Source of the DNA: an uncultured Polaribacter sp.
Lineage (GTDB): Bacteria > Bacteroidota > Bacteroidia > Flavobacteriales > Flavobacteriaceae
NCBI GenBank assembly: GCA_937936695.1
Contig: CALHCK010000182.1
Location: 1 to 31,511, forward strand
DNA: 31,511 nucleotides
Reading direction: 5' to 3'
The translations under genes and the position numbers were made by a program. The notes beneath the pieces are model-generated. The model ran no database searches. It was not told the DNA's origin and saw only the letters and a list, made by a program, of their open reading frames with translations. Below, in pieces: positions 1-7,867 of this stretch. Position 1 is the stretch's first letter. Each line of letters begins with the position of its first letter.

Positions 1-44
1 AAAAAAAAGTTAAACATAATTCGTGTAATTTGCATCTAAACAAC

Positions 45-52
45 TACTTTTG
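45..52 (+). promoter_or_regulatory. Promoter -7 box of typA (TACTTTTG)
   Basis: Perfect match to the Bacteroidota sigma-70 -7 consensus TAnnTTTG, with 21 nt between the box and the ATG at 74. A TTTG at 29-32 is only 12 nt upstream, too close for a standard -33 element, so the upstream half is unclear. Confidence 0.7.
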
Positions 53-73
53 CCCAAAATTAAGAAAGTACAG

Positions 74-1846
74 ATGCAACCAATTAGAAATATCGCAATT
101 ATTGCCCACGTAGATCACGGGAAAACTACCTTAGTAGATAAAATTATAGATCAAGCTAAAATCTTAGACGACAGAAAAGAGCGTACAGATTTATTGTTAG
201 ATAATAATGATTTAGAACGTGAAAGAGGAATTACGATTCTTTCTAAAAACGTATCTGTAAATTATAAAAACACAAAAATTAATGTTATTGATACTCCTGG
301 TCACGCCGATTTTGGTGGAGAAGTAGAGCGAGTATTAAAAATGGCTGATGGTGTTTTATTATTAGTAGATGCTTTTGAGGGGCCAATGCCACAAACTCGT
401 TTTGTATTAGGTAAAGCTTTAGAGTTAGGTTTAACTCCTATTGTTGTTGTAAACAAAGTAGATAAAGAAAACTGTACTCCAGATTTAGTACACGAAAAAG
501 TATTTGATTTAATGTTTGCTTTAGAAGCAACAGAAGAGCAATTAGATTTTACAACTGTGTATGGTTCTGCAAAGAACAACTGGATGAGTACTGATTGGAA
601 AAATGAAACAGATAATATTGTACCATTATTAGATGCTGTATTAGAATCTATTCCTGAAACTAAATACAATGAAGGTACGCCACAAATGCAAATTACTTCT
701 TTAGATTTTTCATCTTTTACAGGAAGAATTGCAATTGGACGTATTTTTAGAGGAGATTTAGAAGCTGGTAAAGACTACATGTTATGTAAAGCAGATGGTT
801 CTACTAAAAAAGTAAGAATTAAAGAATTACACGTATTCGAAGGAATGGGTAAAGTACAAGTAGATAAAGTACCTTGTGGTGATATTTGTGCAATTACTGG
901 TATTGATGGTTTTGAAATTGGTGATACAATTGCAGATTTAGAAAACCCAGAGCCATTACCAAGAACAGAAATAGACAAACCTACCATGAGTATGTTGTTT
1001 ACTATAAACAACTCTCCATTTTTTGGTAAAGAAGGTAAATATGTTACCTCTAGACATTTAAGAGATAGGTTGTTTAAAGAAATGGAAAAAAACCTTGCAT
1101 TAAGAGTTGATACTACAGATTCTGAAGACAAATTCAACGTTTTTGGACGTGGAGTTTTACATTTATCTGTATTAATAGAAACAATGCGTAGAGAAGGTTA
1201 TGAGTTACAAGTGGGTAGACCACAAGTAATTTTAAAAGAAATAGATGGTAAAAAATGTGAGCCATACGAAACACTATCTATAGATGTACCAGAAGATGTA
1301 GCTTCTAAAGCTATTAACTTGGTATCTTTACGTAAAGGAGATATGTTAGTAATGGAGCCTAAAGGAGATTTACAACATTTAGAGTTTACAATTCCTTCTA
1401 GAGGATTAATTGGTTTACGTAACAAAATCTTAACAGCAACAGCAGGTCAGGCAATTATTAATCACCGTTTTTCAGAATATGGACCTTATAAAGGAGATTT
1501 TTCTGAAGAAGTAAAAGGTGCTATTGTATCGTCTGCAGCAGGAAAAGCAACAGCGTATGCTATTGATAGATTACAAGATAGAGGACGTTTTTTTATAGAT
1601 CCTAATGATGAGATTTATATTGGACAAGTAGTTGGAGAAAATGCAAAGTCTGATGATATGGGTGTAAACTTAATCAAAGGAAAAAAATTATCTAACGTAC
1701 GTTCTTCAGGAACAGATGATAGTGTAAAAATTGCTCCAAAAATTGATTTCTCTTTAGAAGAATGTATGGAGTATATTAAAGAAGATGAGTATTTAGAAGT
1801 TACTCCAGAAAGCTTACGTATGCGTAAAATTAACTTTAGACCATAA
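74..1846 (+). CDS. typA: TypA/BipA ribosome-associated translational GTPase
   Basis: GTPase of the EF-G/LepA superfamily that binds the 70S ribosome and supports ribosome assembly and stress adaptation. Visible motifs are G1 AHVDHGKT (residues 11-18), switch II DTPGHADF (from residue 73) and G4 NKVD (127-130). The C-terminal part has the TypA-specific layout, including the SRGLIGLRNKILT stretch. The length of 590 residues is normal for the family. The frame is open back to a TTG at 50, but that codon sits inside the promoter box TACTTTTG (45-52), so it cannot lie on an mRNA made from that promoter. The ATG at 74 gives the usual MxxIRNIAIIAHVDHGKTT beginning. A strong hairpin terminator follows. 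Family identity is very secure; the start is an inference from promoter position and family. Confidence 0.97.
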   Translation: MQPIRNIAIIAHVDHGKTTLVDKIIDQAKILDDRKERTDLLLDNNDLERERGITILSKNVSVNYKNTKINVIDTPGHADFGGEVERVLKMADGVLLLVDAFEGPMPQTRFVLGKALELGLTPIVVVNKVDKENCTPDLVHEKVFDLMFALEATEEQLDFTTVYGSAKNNWMSTDWKNETDNIVPLLDAVLESIPETKYNEGTPQMQITSLDFSSFTGRIAIGRIFRGDLEAGKDYMLCKADGSTKKVRIKELHVFEGMGKVQVDKVPCGDICAITGIDGFEIGDTIADLENPEPLPRTEIDKPTMSMLFTINNSPFFGKEGKYVTSRHLRDRLFKEMEKNLALRVDTTDSEDKFNVFGRGVLHLSVLIETMRREGYELQVGRPQVILKEIDGKKCEPYETLSIDVPEDVASKAINLVSLRKGDMLVMEPKGDLQHLEFTIPSRGLIGLRNKILTATAGQAIINHRFSEYGPYKGDFSEEVKGAIVSSAAGKATAYAIDRLQDRGRFFIDPNDEIYIGQVVGENAKSDDMGVNLIKGKKLSNVRSSGTDDSVKIAPKIDFSLEECMEYIKEDEYLEVTPESLRMRKINFRP

Positions 1847-1871
1847 AAGTAAAAGAATATTTTATATTGAT

Positions 1872-1907
1872 AAAAGCTCAGAAATTTAATTTTCTGAGCT
1901 TTTTTTA
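1872..1907 (+). terminator. Rho-independent terminator after typA
   Basis: Inverted repeat AAGCTCAGAAA / TTTCTGAGCTT around a short AT loop, followed by a run of seven T. It lies 26 nt after the typA stop and separates typA from recG. Confidence 0.9.
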
Positions 1908-1950
1908 TTTGTTGATGTATTGAAACAACAATAATTTATCAAGTTTTCTG

Positions 1951-1958
1951 TAAATTCG
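1951..1958 (+). promoter_or_regulatory. Probable -7 box of recG (TAAATTCG)
   Basis: Seven of eight positions match TAnnTTTG (C replaces T at position 7). The gap to the TTG start at 1980 is exactly 21 nt, as at typA, the GlmU-like gene and A2M, which supports both the box and the non-ATG start. Confidence 0.5.
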
Positions 1959-1979
1959 TTATTAATAATTTTTTAGGCA

Positions 1980-4076
1980 TTGAATTTAGAGTATCCAATA
2001 ACATATATTAAAGGTATAAGTGTACAAAGAGCAACTCTTATGTATACAGAATTGGGTATAAAAACGTGTAATGATTTATTGCATTTTTTTCCTTTTCGGT
2101 ATATTGATAAAACTGCTTTTTATGCGATTAATCAGTTACAGCCTAATTCATCTGAAGTACAAATTGTAGGAAAAATTACTCGAGTAAAATCAGTTGCTCA
2201 AAAAAGAGGAAGTAGGTTGGTGGCAACATTTCAAGATGCCACCGGAACCATGGAATTAGTTTGGTTTAAAGGGCAAAAATGGATTAAAGACTCTCTTAAA
2301 ATTAACGAACCCTATGTAGTTTATGGTAAATTAAACCATTATAATGGTAATTTTAGTATTCCGCATCCAGAAATGGAGTTAGTAAAAGAGTATAAAAAAA
2401 AGTTGCAGAGTAAAATGCAACCCGTGTATCCATCTACAGAAAAATTAGCCAATTCTGGAGTTTCTAATAAACTGATAAGAACTTATATTCAGAGTTTACT
2501 ACAACAATTTTATGATGGAATAGAAGAAAGCCTATCGGTACAAGTTATTAATGAATTTCAATTGCTAAAAAAGCGTGAAGCTTTATTAAATGTTCATTTT
2601 CCTAAAAATCAAGAAAGTTTAGCTAAAGCACAATATCGATTAAAATTTGAGGAATTATTTTTTATTCAGTTACAATTACTAAGAAAAAAGCTCATCAATA
2701 AAACAAAAATAAAAGGTTTTACGTTTAAAAATGTAGCCGATTATTTTAATGATTTTTACAATAATTACTTGCCGTTTTCTCTTACAAATGCTCAAAAAAG
2801 AGTGTTAAAAGAAATAAGAAAAGATGTGGCTTCTGGTGCTCATATGAACAGGCTTTTACAAGGAGATGTTGGGTCTGGTAAAACAATAGTAGGTTTGTTA
2901 ACCATGCTAATGGCTATAGATAATGGTTTTCAGGCAACTATTATGGCACCAACAGAAATTTTAGCAACGCAACACTTTCATGCAATAGACGAGTTGGTAA
3001 AAGACATGAATATTAAAGTTGATTTGTTAACAGGGTCTGTAAGAACAAAAAAACGTAGAGAGATTCATGAAAATTTAGAAAACGGTACATTACATATTTT
3101 AATAGGTACGCATGCTTTATTAGAAGATAAAGTAAAGTTTAATAATTTAGGAATTGCCATTATAGATGAACAGCATCGTTTTGGAGTTGCTCAAAGATCT
3201 AAGTTGTGGATGAAAAACACGATTCCACCTCATATTTTAGTTATGACAGCTACTCCAATACCAAGAACATTGGCTATGTCTGTATATGGAGATTTAGATA
3301 TTTCTGTTATTGATGAGTTGCCACCAGGTAGAAAAGAAGTAAAAACAGTACATCGTTTTGATAGTAATCGATTATCTGTTTTTAAGTTTATGAAAGATGA
3401 GATAACTAAAGGAAGACAAGTTTATATTGTATACCCGTTAATTCAAGAATCTGAAGCGATGGATTACAAAGATTTAATGGATGGTTATGAGAGTGTTTCA
3501 AGAGAATTTCCTTCTCCAAAATACCAAATAAGTATTGTGCATGGTAAGATGAAGCCTGCTGATAAAGAGTATGAAATGCAACGTTTTGTTAAAGGTGAAA
3601 CACAAATTATGGTTGCAACTACGGTAATTGAAGTAGGGGTAAATGTACCAAATGCCAGTGTTATGATTATTGAAAGTTCTGAGCGTTTTGGCTTGTCTCA
3701 ATTACATCAATTAAGAGGTAGAGTAGGTAGAGGTGCAGACCAAAGTTATTGTATTTTGTTGTCTAGTTTTAAATTGTCTGAAGAAGCAAAAACACGACTA
3801 AAAACAATGGTACAAACTACCGATGGTTTTAAGATTGCTGAGGTAGATTTAAAATTAAGGGGACCAGGAAATATTATGGGAACCCAACAAAGTGGTGTGT
3901 TAAATTTAAAAATAGCAGATGTAGTAAAAGACACTACTATTTTAGTAGCTGCCAGAAATACAGCAATTAATGTATTACAAGAAGATGAAAATTTGTCTAA
4001 AAAAGAAAATTTACCCATTAAAACAGCTTTTGTTAAAATGAGTAAATCGTCTAAAATATGGAGTAATATTAGTTAA
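1980..4076 (+). CDS. recG: ATP-dependent DNA helicase RecG
   Basis: Superfamily 2 helicase that remodels stalled replication forks and branch-migrates Holliday junctions. An N-terminal wedge/OB-fold part (about residues 1-250) is followed by the helicase core: Walker A GDVGSGKT (295-302), motif II DEQHRFG (from 396), motif III TATPIPRT (from 423) and motif VI QLRGRVGRG (577-585). The 698 residues match the family. The start is TTG: an in-frame TAG at 1974-1976 blocks any longer version, the next in-frame ATG (2040) would remove the conserved beginning, and the first residues (MNLEYPITYIKGI) look like normal RecG. A TAAATTCG box lies 21 nt upstream, the same spacing as at typA. Its stop is 4 nt from the stop of the convergent gene and no hairpin lies between them. 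Confidence 0.97.
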   Translation: MNLEYPITYIKGISVQRATLMYTELGIKTCNDLLHFFPFRYIDKTAFYAINQLQPNSSEVQIVGKITRVKSVAQKRGSRLVATFQDATGTMELVWFKGQKWIKDSLKINEPYVVYGKLNHYNGNFSIPHPEMELVKEYKKKLQSKMQPVYPSTEKLANSGVSNKLIRTYIQSLLQQFYDGIEESLSVQVINEFQLLKKREALLNVHFPKNQESLAKAQYRLKFEELFFIQLQLLRKKLINKTKIKGFTFKNVADYFNDFYNNYLPFSLTNAQKRVLKEIRKDVASGAHMNRLLQGDVGSGKTIVGLLTMLMAIDNGFQATIMAPTEILATQHFHAIDELVKDMNIKVDLLTGSVRTKKRREIHENLENGTLHILIGTHALLEDKVKFNNLGIAIIDEQHRFGVAQRSKLWMKNTIPPHILVMTATPIPRTLAMSVYGDLDISVIDELPPGRKEVKTVHRFDSNRLSVFKFMKDEITKGRQVYIVYPLIQESEAMDYKDLMDGYESVSREFPSPKYQISIVHGKMKPADKEYEMQRFVKGETQIMVATTVIEVGVNVPNASVMIIESSERFGLSQLHQLRGRVGRGADQSYCILLSSFKLSEEAKTRLKTMVQTTDGFKIAEVDLKLRGPGNIMGTQQSGVLNLKIADVVKDTTILVAARNTAINVLQEDENLSKKENLPIKTAFVKMSKSSKIWSNIS

Positions 4077-4080
4077 ATAA

Positions 4081-4377
4081 TTAAATTACAGGTGTCATTT
4101 CGTGTAAAGTAAAAGTATCTACAGCTCCTTCGGTAGCTTTTGCATATGCAGCAATATGAGTGTTATTCATATGTTTTTGCCATAATTCTCTACTTTCCCA
4201 ATTTTCATAAAACAAGAAAATATTTTTATTTTCGTTGTCTTGGTGTAAATCATAATTAATACAACCTTCTTCTTTTTTTGTAATTGCTATAAGCTTTATA
4301 AGTTCTTTTTTTACAAGCTCTATTTTGTCTAATTTAGCTACAATTTTAGCAACAATTGTTAGTTTTTGAGTACTCAT
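4081..4377 (-). CDS. Antibiotic biosynthesis monooxygenase (ABM) fold enzyme, YgiN-like
   Basis: A 98-residue protein of the dimeric ferredoxin-like ABM fold. It shows the typical succession: LTIVAKIVAK strand, a helix ending in EEGCINYDLHQD, the strand NIFLFYENWES, then a helix with LWQKHMNNTHIAAY. Relatives include YgiN-type quinol monooxygenases and many uncharacterised small oxidoreductases, so the substrate cannot be assigned. It begins 25 nt after the thioesterase gene on the same strand and is probably co-transcribed with it. No promoter box is visible in the gap. The stop lies 4 nt from the convergent recG stop. Confidence 0.85.
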   Translation of the reverse strand: MSTQKLTIVAKIVAKLDKIELVKKELIKLIAITKKEEGCINYDLHQDNENKNIFLFYENWESRELWQKHMNNTHIAAYAKATEGAVDTFTLHEMTPVI

Positions 4378-4402
4378 GCTATTATTTAATATTAATAAAG
4401 GT

Positions 4403-4954
4403 CTAATTTTCTATTAAATCTATTTTAGAATTACTTTTATCTAAAAGGTGTAAATAATCATTTATTTTAAAAGATTTACTACTAAAACGAGAAGTTCTAT
4501 TTTTACCTTCTTTTTGTCTTGTAATACTTCTTGCGTATCTTCTAATCTCATTTTTGGTAGTTAAAACAATACCAGGTATAGGAGTACTTTTACCGTTTTC
4601 ATCTTTAGCAACCATTGTAAAATAAGAAGAGTTGCAATGTTTTTTTTCTCCTGTTCTAATATTTTCAGATTCTACTCGTAAACCTACAACCATAGAAGTT
4701 CTTCCTGTATAATTTACAGAAGCCTTCATGGTAACCAACTCACCAACCTCAATAGGATTTAAAAAATCTACCTTGTTCACAGAAGCCGTTACACAGTAGT
4801 TTCCAGAATGTTTAGAGGCACAAGCAAAAGCAATTTGATCCATTAAATTTAAGATATGCCCTCCATGAATTTTACCACTAAAATTAGAATGAGAAGGCAA
4901 CATTAACTCTGTTATAGTTAATTGAGATTCTGAGATATGTTTATATTTATTCAC
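4403..4954 (-). CDS. Hotdog-fold acyl-CoA thioesterase (YciA/BFIT type)
   Basis: Predicted to hydrolyse acyl-CoA thioesters in the cytoplasm. The hotdog signature is clear: FSGKIHGGHILNLMDQIAFA, followed by VDFLNPIEVGELVTMKASV and the strand SSYFTMVAKDENG. A basic C-terminal tail of about 45 residues follows the fold (with RRYARSITRQKEG and a Ser/Lys-rich stretch) and is of unknown use. The frame stays open to an ATG at 5023, but the extra 23 residues are hydrophobic and unlike the family, and a perfect TATTTTTG box (4977 to 4970) lies within that extension. The GTG at 4954 is therefore preferred, giving 183 residues. The ABM gene follows in the same direction. Family is secure; the exact start is moderately sure. 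Confidence 0.85.
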   Translation of the reverse strand: MNKYKHISESQLTITELMLPSHSNFSGKIHGGHILNLMDQIAFACASKHSGNYCVTASVNKVDFLNPIEVGELVTMKASVNYTGRTSMVVGLRVESENIRTGEKKHCNSSYFTMVAKDENGKSTPIPGIVLTTKNEIRRYARSITRQKEGKNRTSRFSSKSFKINDYLHLLDKSNSKIDLIEN

Positions 4955-4969
4955 TGATTTTATTTTTTT

Positions 4970-4977
4970 CAAAAATA
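4970..4977 (-). promoter_or_regulatory. Promoter -7 box of the thioesterase unit (TATTTTTG on minus)
   Basis: Perfect TAnnTTTG on the minus strand, 15 nt before the GTG at 4954. No clear -33 element. Confidence 0.55.
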
Positions 4978-5265
4978 CAAATTCTTGAGCGATATTTTTT
5001 AGTAGAAAAAAAATGATACTCAAATTGTTTTTAACTTTTTTTAAGATTGTTATTATAATTAAATCTTTTTATTTGAAGGTATTAAGAGGAATAAATGTTT
5101 TTTTGGATAGTAAAAAGGATTTTTTTAGAATTAAACACTGGTCATTGAGGTTTTTATATGATTTAAAGAGACTTAACATGCTGCAGTAAAAATTATATTT
5201 CATTTTTGATGTAAGTTTTAGTTTATTATTCGACAAAAGATATTTATACGGCTAAATTTAACTTA
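4978..5265. other. Divergent intergenic region, nothing else recognised
   Basis: AT-rich stretch between the thioesterase promoter and the ankyrin gene. No convincing gene, RNA or palindrome was seen. A 7/8 match to the promoter box (TAAATTTA, 5253-5260) is too close to the ATG at 5266 to be persuasive. The longest ATG frame noticed here, from 5094, is only 17 codons. Confidence 0.5.
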
Positions 5266-5799
5266 ATGAAAAAACAATACATAAAAAGTATAATAATTTT
5301 TATTTTCTTAATAAGTACATTTTTTAATCTTAGCGCACAAGAAGTTACCATCTTTGATATTGCACGAGAAGGATCTTTAATTCAGTTAAAAAAAGCTGTA
5401 GAAAAAGACAAAAATGTTATTAATAAAATTGATAAAAGGGGATATTCATCTTTAACTTTAGCATGCTATTATGGTAATAATGAAGTTGCTAAGTATTTAA
5501 TAGAAAATGTAAAAGATATTAATAGTAATAGTGGTTACGGAACAGCACTTATGGCAGCTGTTGTAAAGAAAAATGTAGAATTAACACGTTTTTTGTTAGA
5601 ACATAAAGCAGATCCTAATATTGCAGATTCTAATGGAACTACAGCTATGCATTATGCAGTTATTTTTGAAAATTTAGAAATTGTAAAACTATTGGTAAAA
5701 GCAAAAGCCAACACCAACTTAAAGGACAATAGAGGTAATACAGCAATAGATTACGTAAGAATAAATAAAAATGAATCAATAAATAAACTTTTAAATTAA
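5266..5799 (+). CDS. Exported ankyrin-repeat protein
   Basis: 177 residues. An N-terminal Sec signal peptide (KKQYIKS, a hydrophobic core, then LSAQ; cleavage probably after residue 24 or 25) is followed almost entirely by ankyrin repeats: a degenerate one at about 27-57, then clear ones at about 58-88, 91-121 and 124-154, and a partial one at 157-177. Repeat hallmarks such as GTALMAAVVKKNVELTRFLL and GTTAMHYAV are visible. It should therefore act in the periplasm or outside as a protein-binding scaffold with no catalytic domain. The next gene starts 4 nt after its stop, so the two are surely co-transcribed and probably function together. The binding partner is unknown. Confidence 0.9.
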   Translation: MKKQYIKSIIIFIFLISTFFNLSAQEVTIFDIAREGSLIQLKKAVEKDKNVINKIDKRGYSSLTLACYYGNNEVAKYLIENVKDINSNSGYGTALMAAVVKKNVELTRFLLEHKADPNIADSNGTTAMHYAVIFENLEIVKLLVKAKANTNLKDNRGNTAIDYVRINKNESINKLLN

Positions 5800-5803
5800 T
5801 ATT

Positions 5804-6553
5804 ATGAAAAAAACACTACTTTTATTTTCTTTATTATGTGCTAACTTTTTGTTTTCACAAAACATCTCAACAGGTGAGGTAACTCTTTCTCCTGATTTAA
5901 ACCTTGTAATAGACGTATCTACAAATACTACAACAATAACTATGACAGGGCCTAGCAATGTTTGGTTTGCAGTAGGTTTTGGAGGAAGTACTATGAGATC
6001 AGGAGCGGATGTTATAAGAACAGATGGAACTACTGTTATAGATGCAAGAACAACTGACCAAGTGTTACCAACAGAAGATGCTTCACAAGATTTAACAGTT
6101 GTATCTAATACTGTATCAGGTAACCAGAGAACAATTGTATTAACCAGAGCTAATAATACTGGAGACGATAATGATTTTGTATTTACAAATAATTTAACTT
6201 CTTTACCTATAATTTGGGCAAACGGAACTAGTACGGGATACGCATACCATGGAAGAAGAAATAGAGGAGCAACAGTTGTTTCTTTTGAAACTACATTAAG
6301 CACTACAGATTCAGAAAGTTTAGATTTTAATACTTTTCCAAATCCAGCTTCTGATCAATTAAATATTCAATTACCTTCAGATAGTAATGATGCCTCTGTT
6401 CAGTTTTACGATTTTGCAGGAAGATTAGTGCTTTCAACTAAAGTATCTGCAATAAATGCTGCTGTAAACGTTAGCGATTTAAACAAAGGTATTTATTTAT
6501 TAAAAGTTACTTCTAACGGACAAATAGGAAGTCAGAAATTTATCAAAAATTAA
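5804..6553 (+). CDS. DOMON-domain protein with T9SS type A sorting domain
   Basis: 249 residues. A signal peptide (about 1-19, ending FLFSQ) is followed by a DOMON-like beta-sandwich (about 25-160) with the pattern VWFAVGFGGSTM, GADVI and a later WANGTSTGYAYHG. A linker leads to a typical type IX secretion C-terminal domain (about 175-249: FPNPASDQLNI, then YDFAGRL, then LNKGIYLLKV and GSQKFIKN). DOMON domains bind haem b or sugars. Here Met64 and His149 sit where the axial haem ligands of cytochrome-type DOMON domains occur, so haem binding is possible but inferred. Export across the outer membrane by T9SS is expected. It shares a transcript with the ankyrin gene and ends at a strong terminator. 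Confidence 0.87.
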   Translation: MKKTLLLFSLLCANFLFSQNISTGEVTLSPDLNLVIDVSTNTTTITMTGPSNVWFAVGFGGSTMRSGADVIRTDGTTVIDARTTDQVLPTEDASQDLTVVSNTVSGNQRTIVLTRANNTGDDNDFVFTNNLTSLPIIWANGTSTGYAYHGRRNRGATVVSFETTLSTTDSESLDFNTFPNPASDQLNIQLPSDSNDASVQFYDFAGRLVLSTKVSAINAAVNVSDLNKGIYLLKVTSNGQIGSQKFIKN

Positions 6554-6577
6554 AACTTTAAAAAAATAATTTTAAAG

Positions 6578-6608
6578 CCGATTGTAATTTTTACAATCGG
6601 TTTTTTTT
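6578..6608 (+). terminator. Terminator after the ankyrin-DOMON unit
   Basis: Perfect 10-bp stem CCGATTGTAA / TTACAATCGG with a 3-nt loop, followed by eight T. Confidence 0.93.
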
Positions 6609-6623
6609 GTGCTTTAATTAAAG

Positions 6624-6631
6624 TAAATTTG
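6624..6631 (+). promoter_or_regulatory. Promoter -7 box of the GlmU-like gene (TAAATTTG)
   Basis: Perfect TAnnTTTG, 21 nt before the ATG at 6653. A TTTG at 6606-6609 lies 14 nt upstream and overlaps the preceding terminator's T run, so it is not a convincing -33 element. Confidence 0.7.
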
Positions 6632-6652
6632 TAGTACCATAAAAAATAAACA

Positions 6653-7828
6653 ATGAATTACATTTTATTTGATGGAGAGGTTAGAAACTCTTTATTACCA
6701 TTTACGTATACAAAACCTGTAGCAGATATTAGAATAGGTATTTTAACTATTAGAGAAAAATGGGAAAAACATTTAGGTAGTACAACAACTACGATAACAG
6801 AGGAATATTTAGAAGAAAAATTCCCTATGGTAGAAATGGATGAAAATGTAATGATTAATGCATCGTATTGTCCTAGTAGTTTTTTGGTTGATAAAATTAA
6901 AAATCTATCTAAAAATCAAGCTATTTTTAAAGGCGATGATGTAATTGCATTTTTTACAAGCTCAGATCAAGAAGAAATAAATTTTGAAGATTTTACTCAA
7001 ATAGAATTTGATGAAGATTTAATTCAAGTTAAAAATACTTGGGATATTTTCTCATTAAATGCCAAGGCAATTCAGCAAGATTTTGATTTAATAACTGAAG
7101 ATAGGGTTTCTCAGTCAATTCCTGAAACAGTGCAGTGTATTGGTAAAGAAAATATTTTTATTGAAGAAGGCGCTACTGTTAATTTTGCAACTTTAAATGC
7201 AACTACAGGGCCTATTTATATTGGTAAAGATGCAGAAATAATGGAAGGGGTAGTAGTAAGAGGGCCTTTAGCCATGTGCGAAAATTCTGTATTAAAATTA
7301 AGTGCAAAAATATATGGAGCCACCACATTAGGCCCTTATTGTAAAGTTGGAGGGGAAGTAAATAATGCTGTTTTAATGGGGTACTCTAATAAAGGGCACG
7401 ATGGTTTTTTAGGAAATTCGGTATTAGGAGAATGGTGTAATTTAGGTGCAGATACAAACAATTCTAATCTAAAAAATAATTATGCAGAAGTAAAATTATG
7501 GAATTACGAAACTCAAAGATTTGCTAAAACAGGATTGCAGTTTTGCGGATTAATGATGGGAGATCATTCTAAATGCGGAATTAACACCATGTTTAATACA
7601 GGTACTGTAGTTGGGGTTTCAGCTAATATTTTTGGTAGTGGTTTTCCAAGAAACTTTGTTCCTTCTTTTAGTTGGGGAGGCGCTTCTGGGTTTACAGAAT
7701 ACAAAACTAATAAAGTATTTGAGGTAGCTAAAGTTGTTATGGATCGTAGGAATATAATTTTTGATGAAAAAGATCAAAAAATATTAACACATATTTTTAA
7801 TGAAACAGCTAAATTTAGAAATTATTAA
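6653..7828 (+). CDS. GlmU-family sugar nucleotidyltransferase/acetyltransferase-like protein (Bacteroidota alternative GlmU)
   Basis: 391 residues. The N-terminal half begins MNYILFDGEVRNSLLPFTYT and continues with PVADIRIGILTIREKW, the hallmark of the Bacteroidota protein often called 'alternative GlmU'. It replaces the usual LxAGxGTRM nucleotide-binding loop. From about residue 180 to 330 there is a left-handed beta-helix of hexapeptide repeats, with NSVLGEWCNLGADTNNSNL near its end. The family is thought to make UDP-GlcNAc from glucosamine-1-phosphate for cell-wall and LPS synthesis. That role is family knowledge, not visible here, and the true substrate could be another sugar phosphate. 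It has its own promoter and ends at a bidirectional terminator. Confidence 0.88.
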   Translation: MNYILFDGEVRNSLLPFTYTKPVADIRIGILTIREKWEKHLGSTTTTITEEYLEEKFPMVEMDENVMINASYCPSSFLVDKIKNLSKNQAIFKGDDVIAFFTSSDQEEINFEDFTQIEFDEDLIQVKNTWDIFSLNAKAIQQDFDLITEDRVSQSIPETVQCIGKENIFIEEGATVNFATLNATTGPIYIGKDAEIMEGVVVRGPLAMCENSVLKLSAKIYGATTLGPYCKVGGEVNNAVLMGYSNKGHDGFLGNSVLGEWCNLGADTNNSNLKNNYAEVKLWNYETQRFAKTGLQFCGLMMGDHSKCGINTMFNTGTVVGVSANIFGSGFPRNFVPSFSWGGASGFTEYKTNKVFEVAKVVMDRRNIIFDEKDQKILTHIFNETAKFRNY

Positions 7829-7832
7829 ATTA

Positions 7833-7867
7833 AAAAAAGGCGTTACGAATTCGTAGCGCCTTTTTTT
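7833..7867. terminator. Bidirectional terminator between convergent genes
   Basis: Stem GGCGTTACG / CGTAGCGCC (one T-G pair) with an AATT loop, flanked by seven A on the left and seven T on the right. The T run overlaps the stop codon of the minus-strand GIN-domain gene. Confidence 0.9.

Noticed and set aside
301..669. Antisense frame inside typA (and similar ones at 775-1137 and 1198-1425)
   Set aside because: They lie opposite a strongly conserved gene, have no family resemblance, and arise from the low stop-codon density opposite AT-rich coding DNA.
5791..6303. 170-codon antisense frame covering the DOMON gene
   Set aside because: The plus strand encodes a signal peptide, DOMON fold and T9SS domain; the antisense translation has no recognisable domain.
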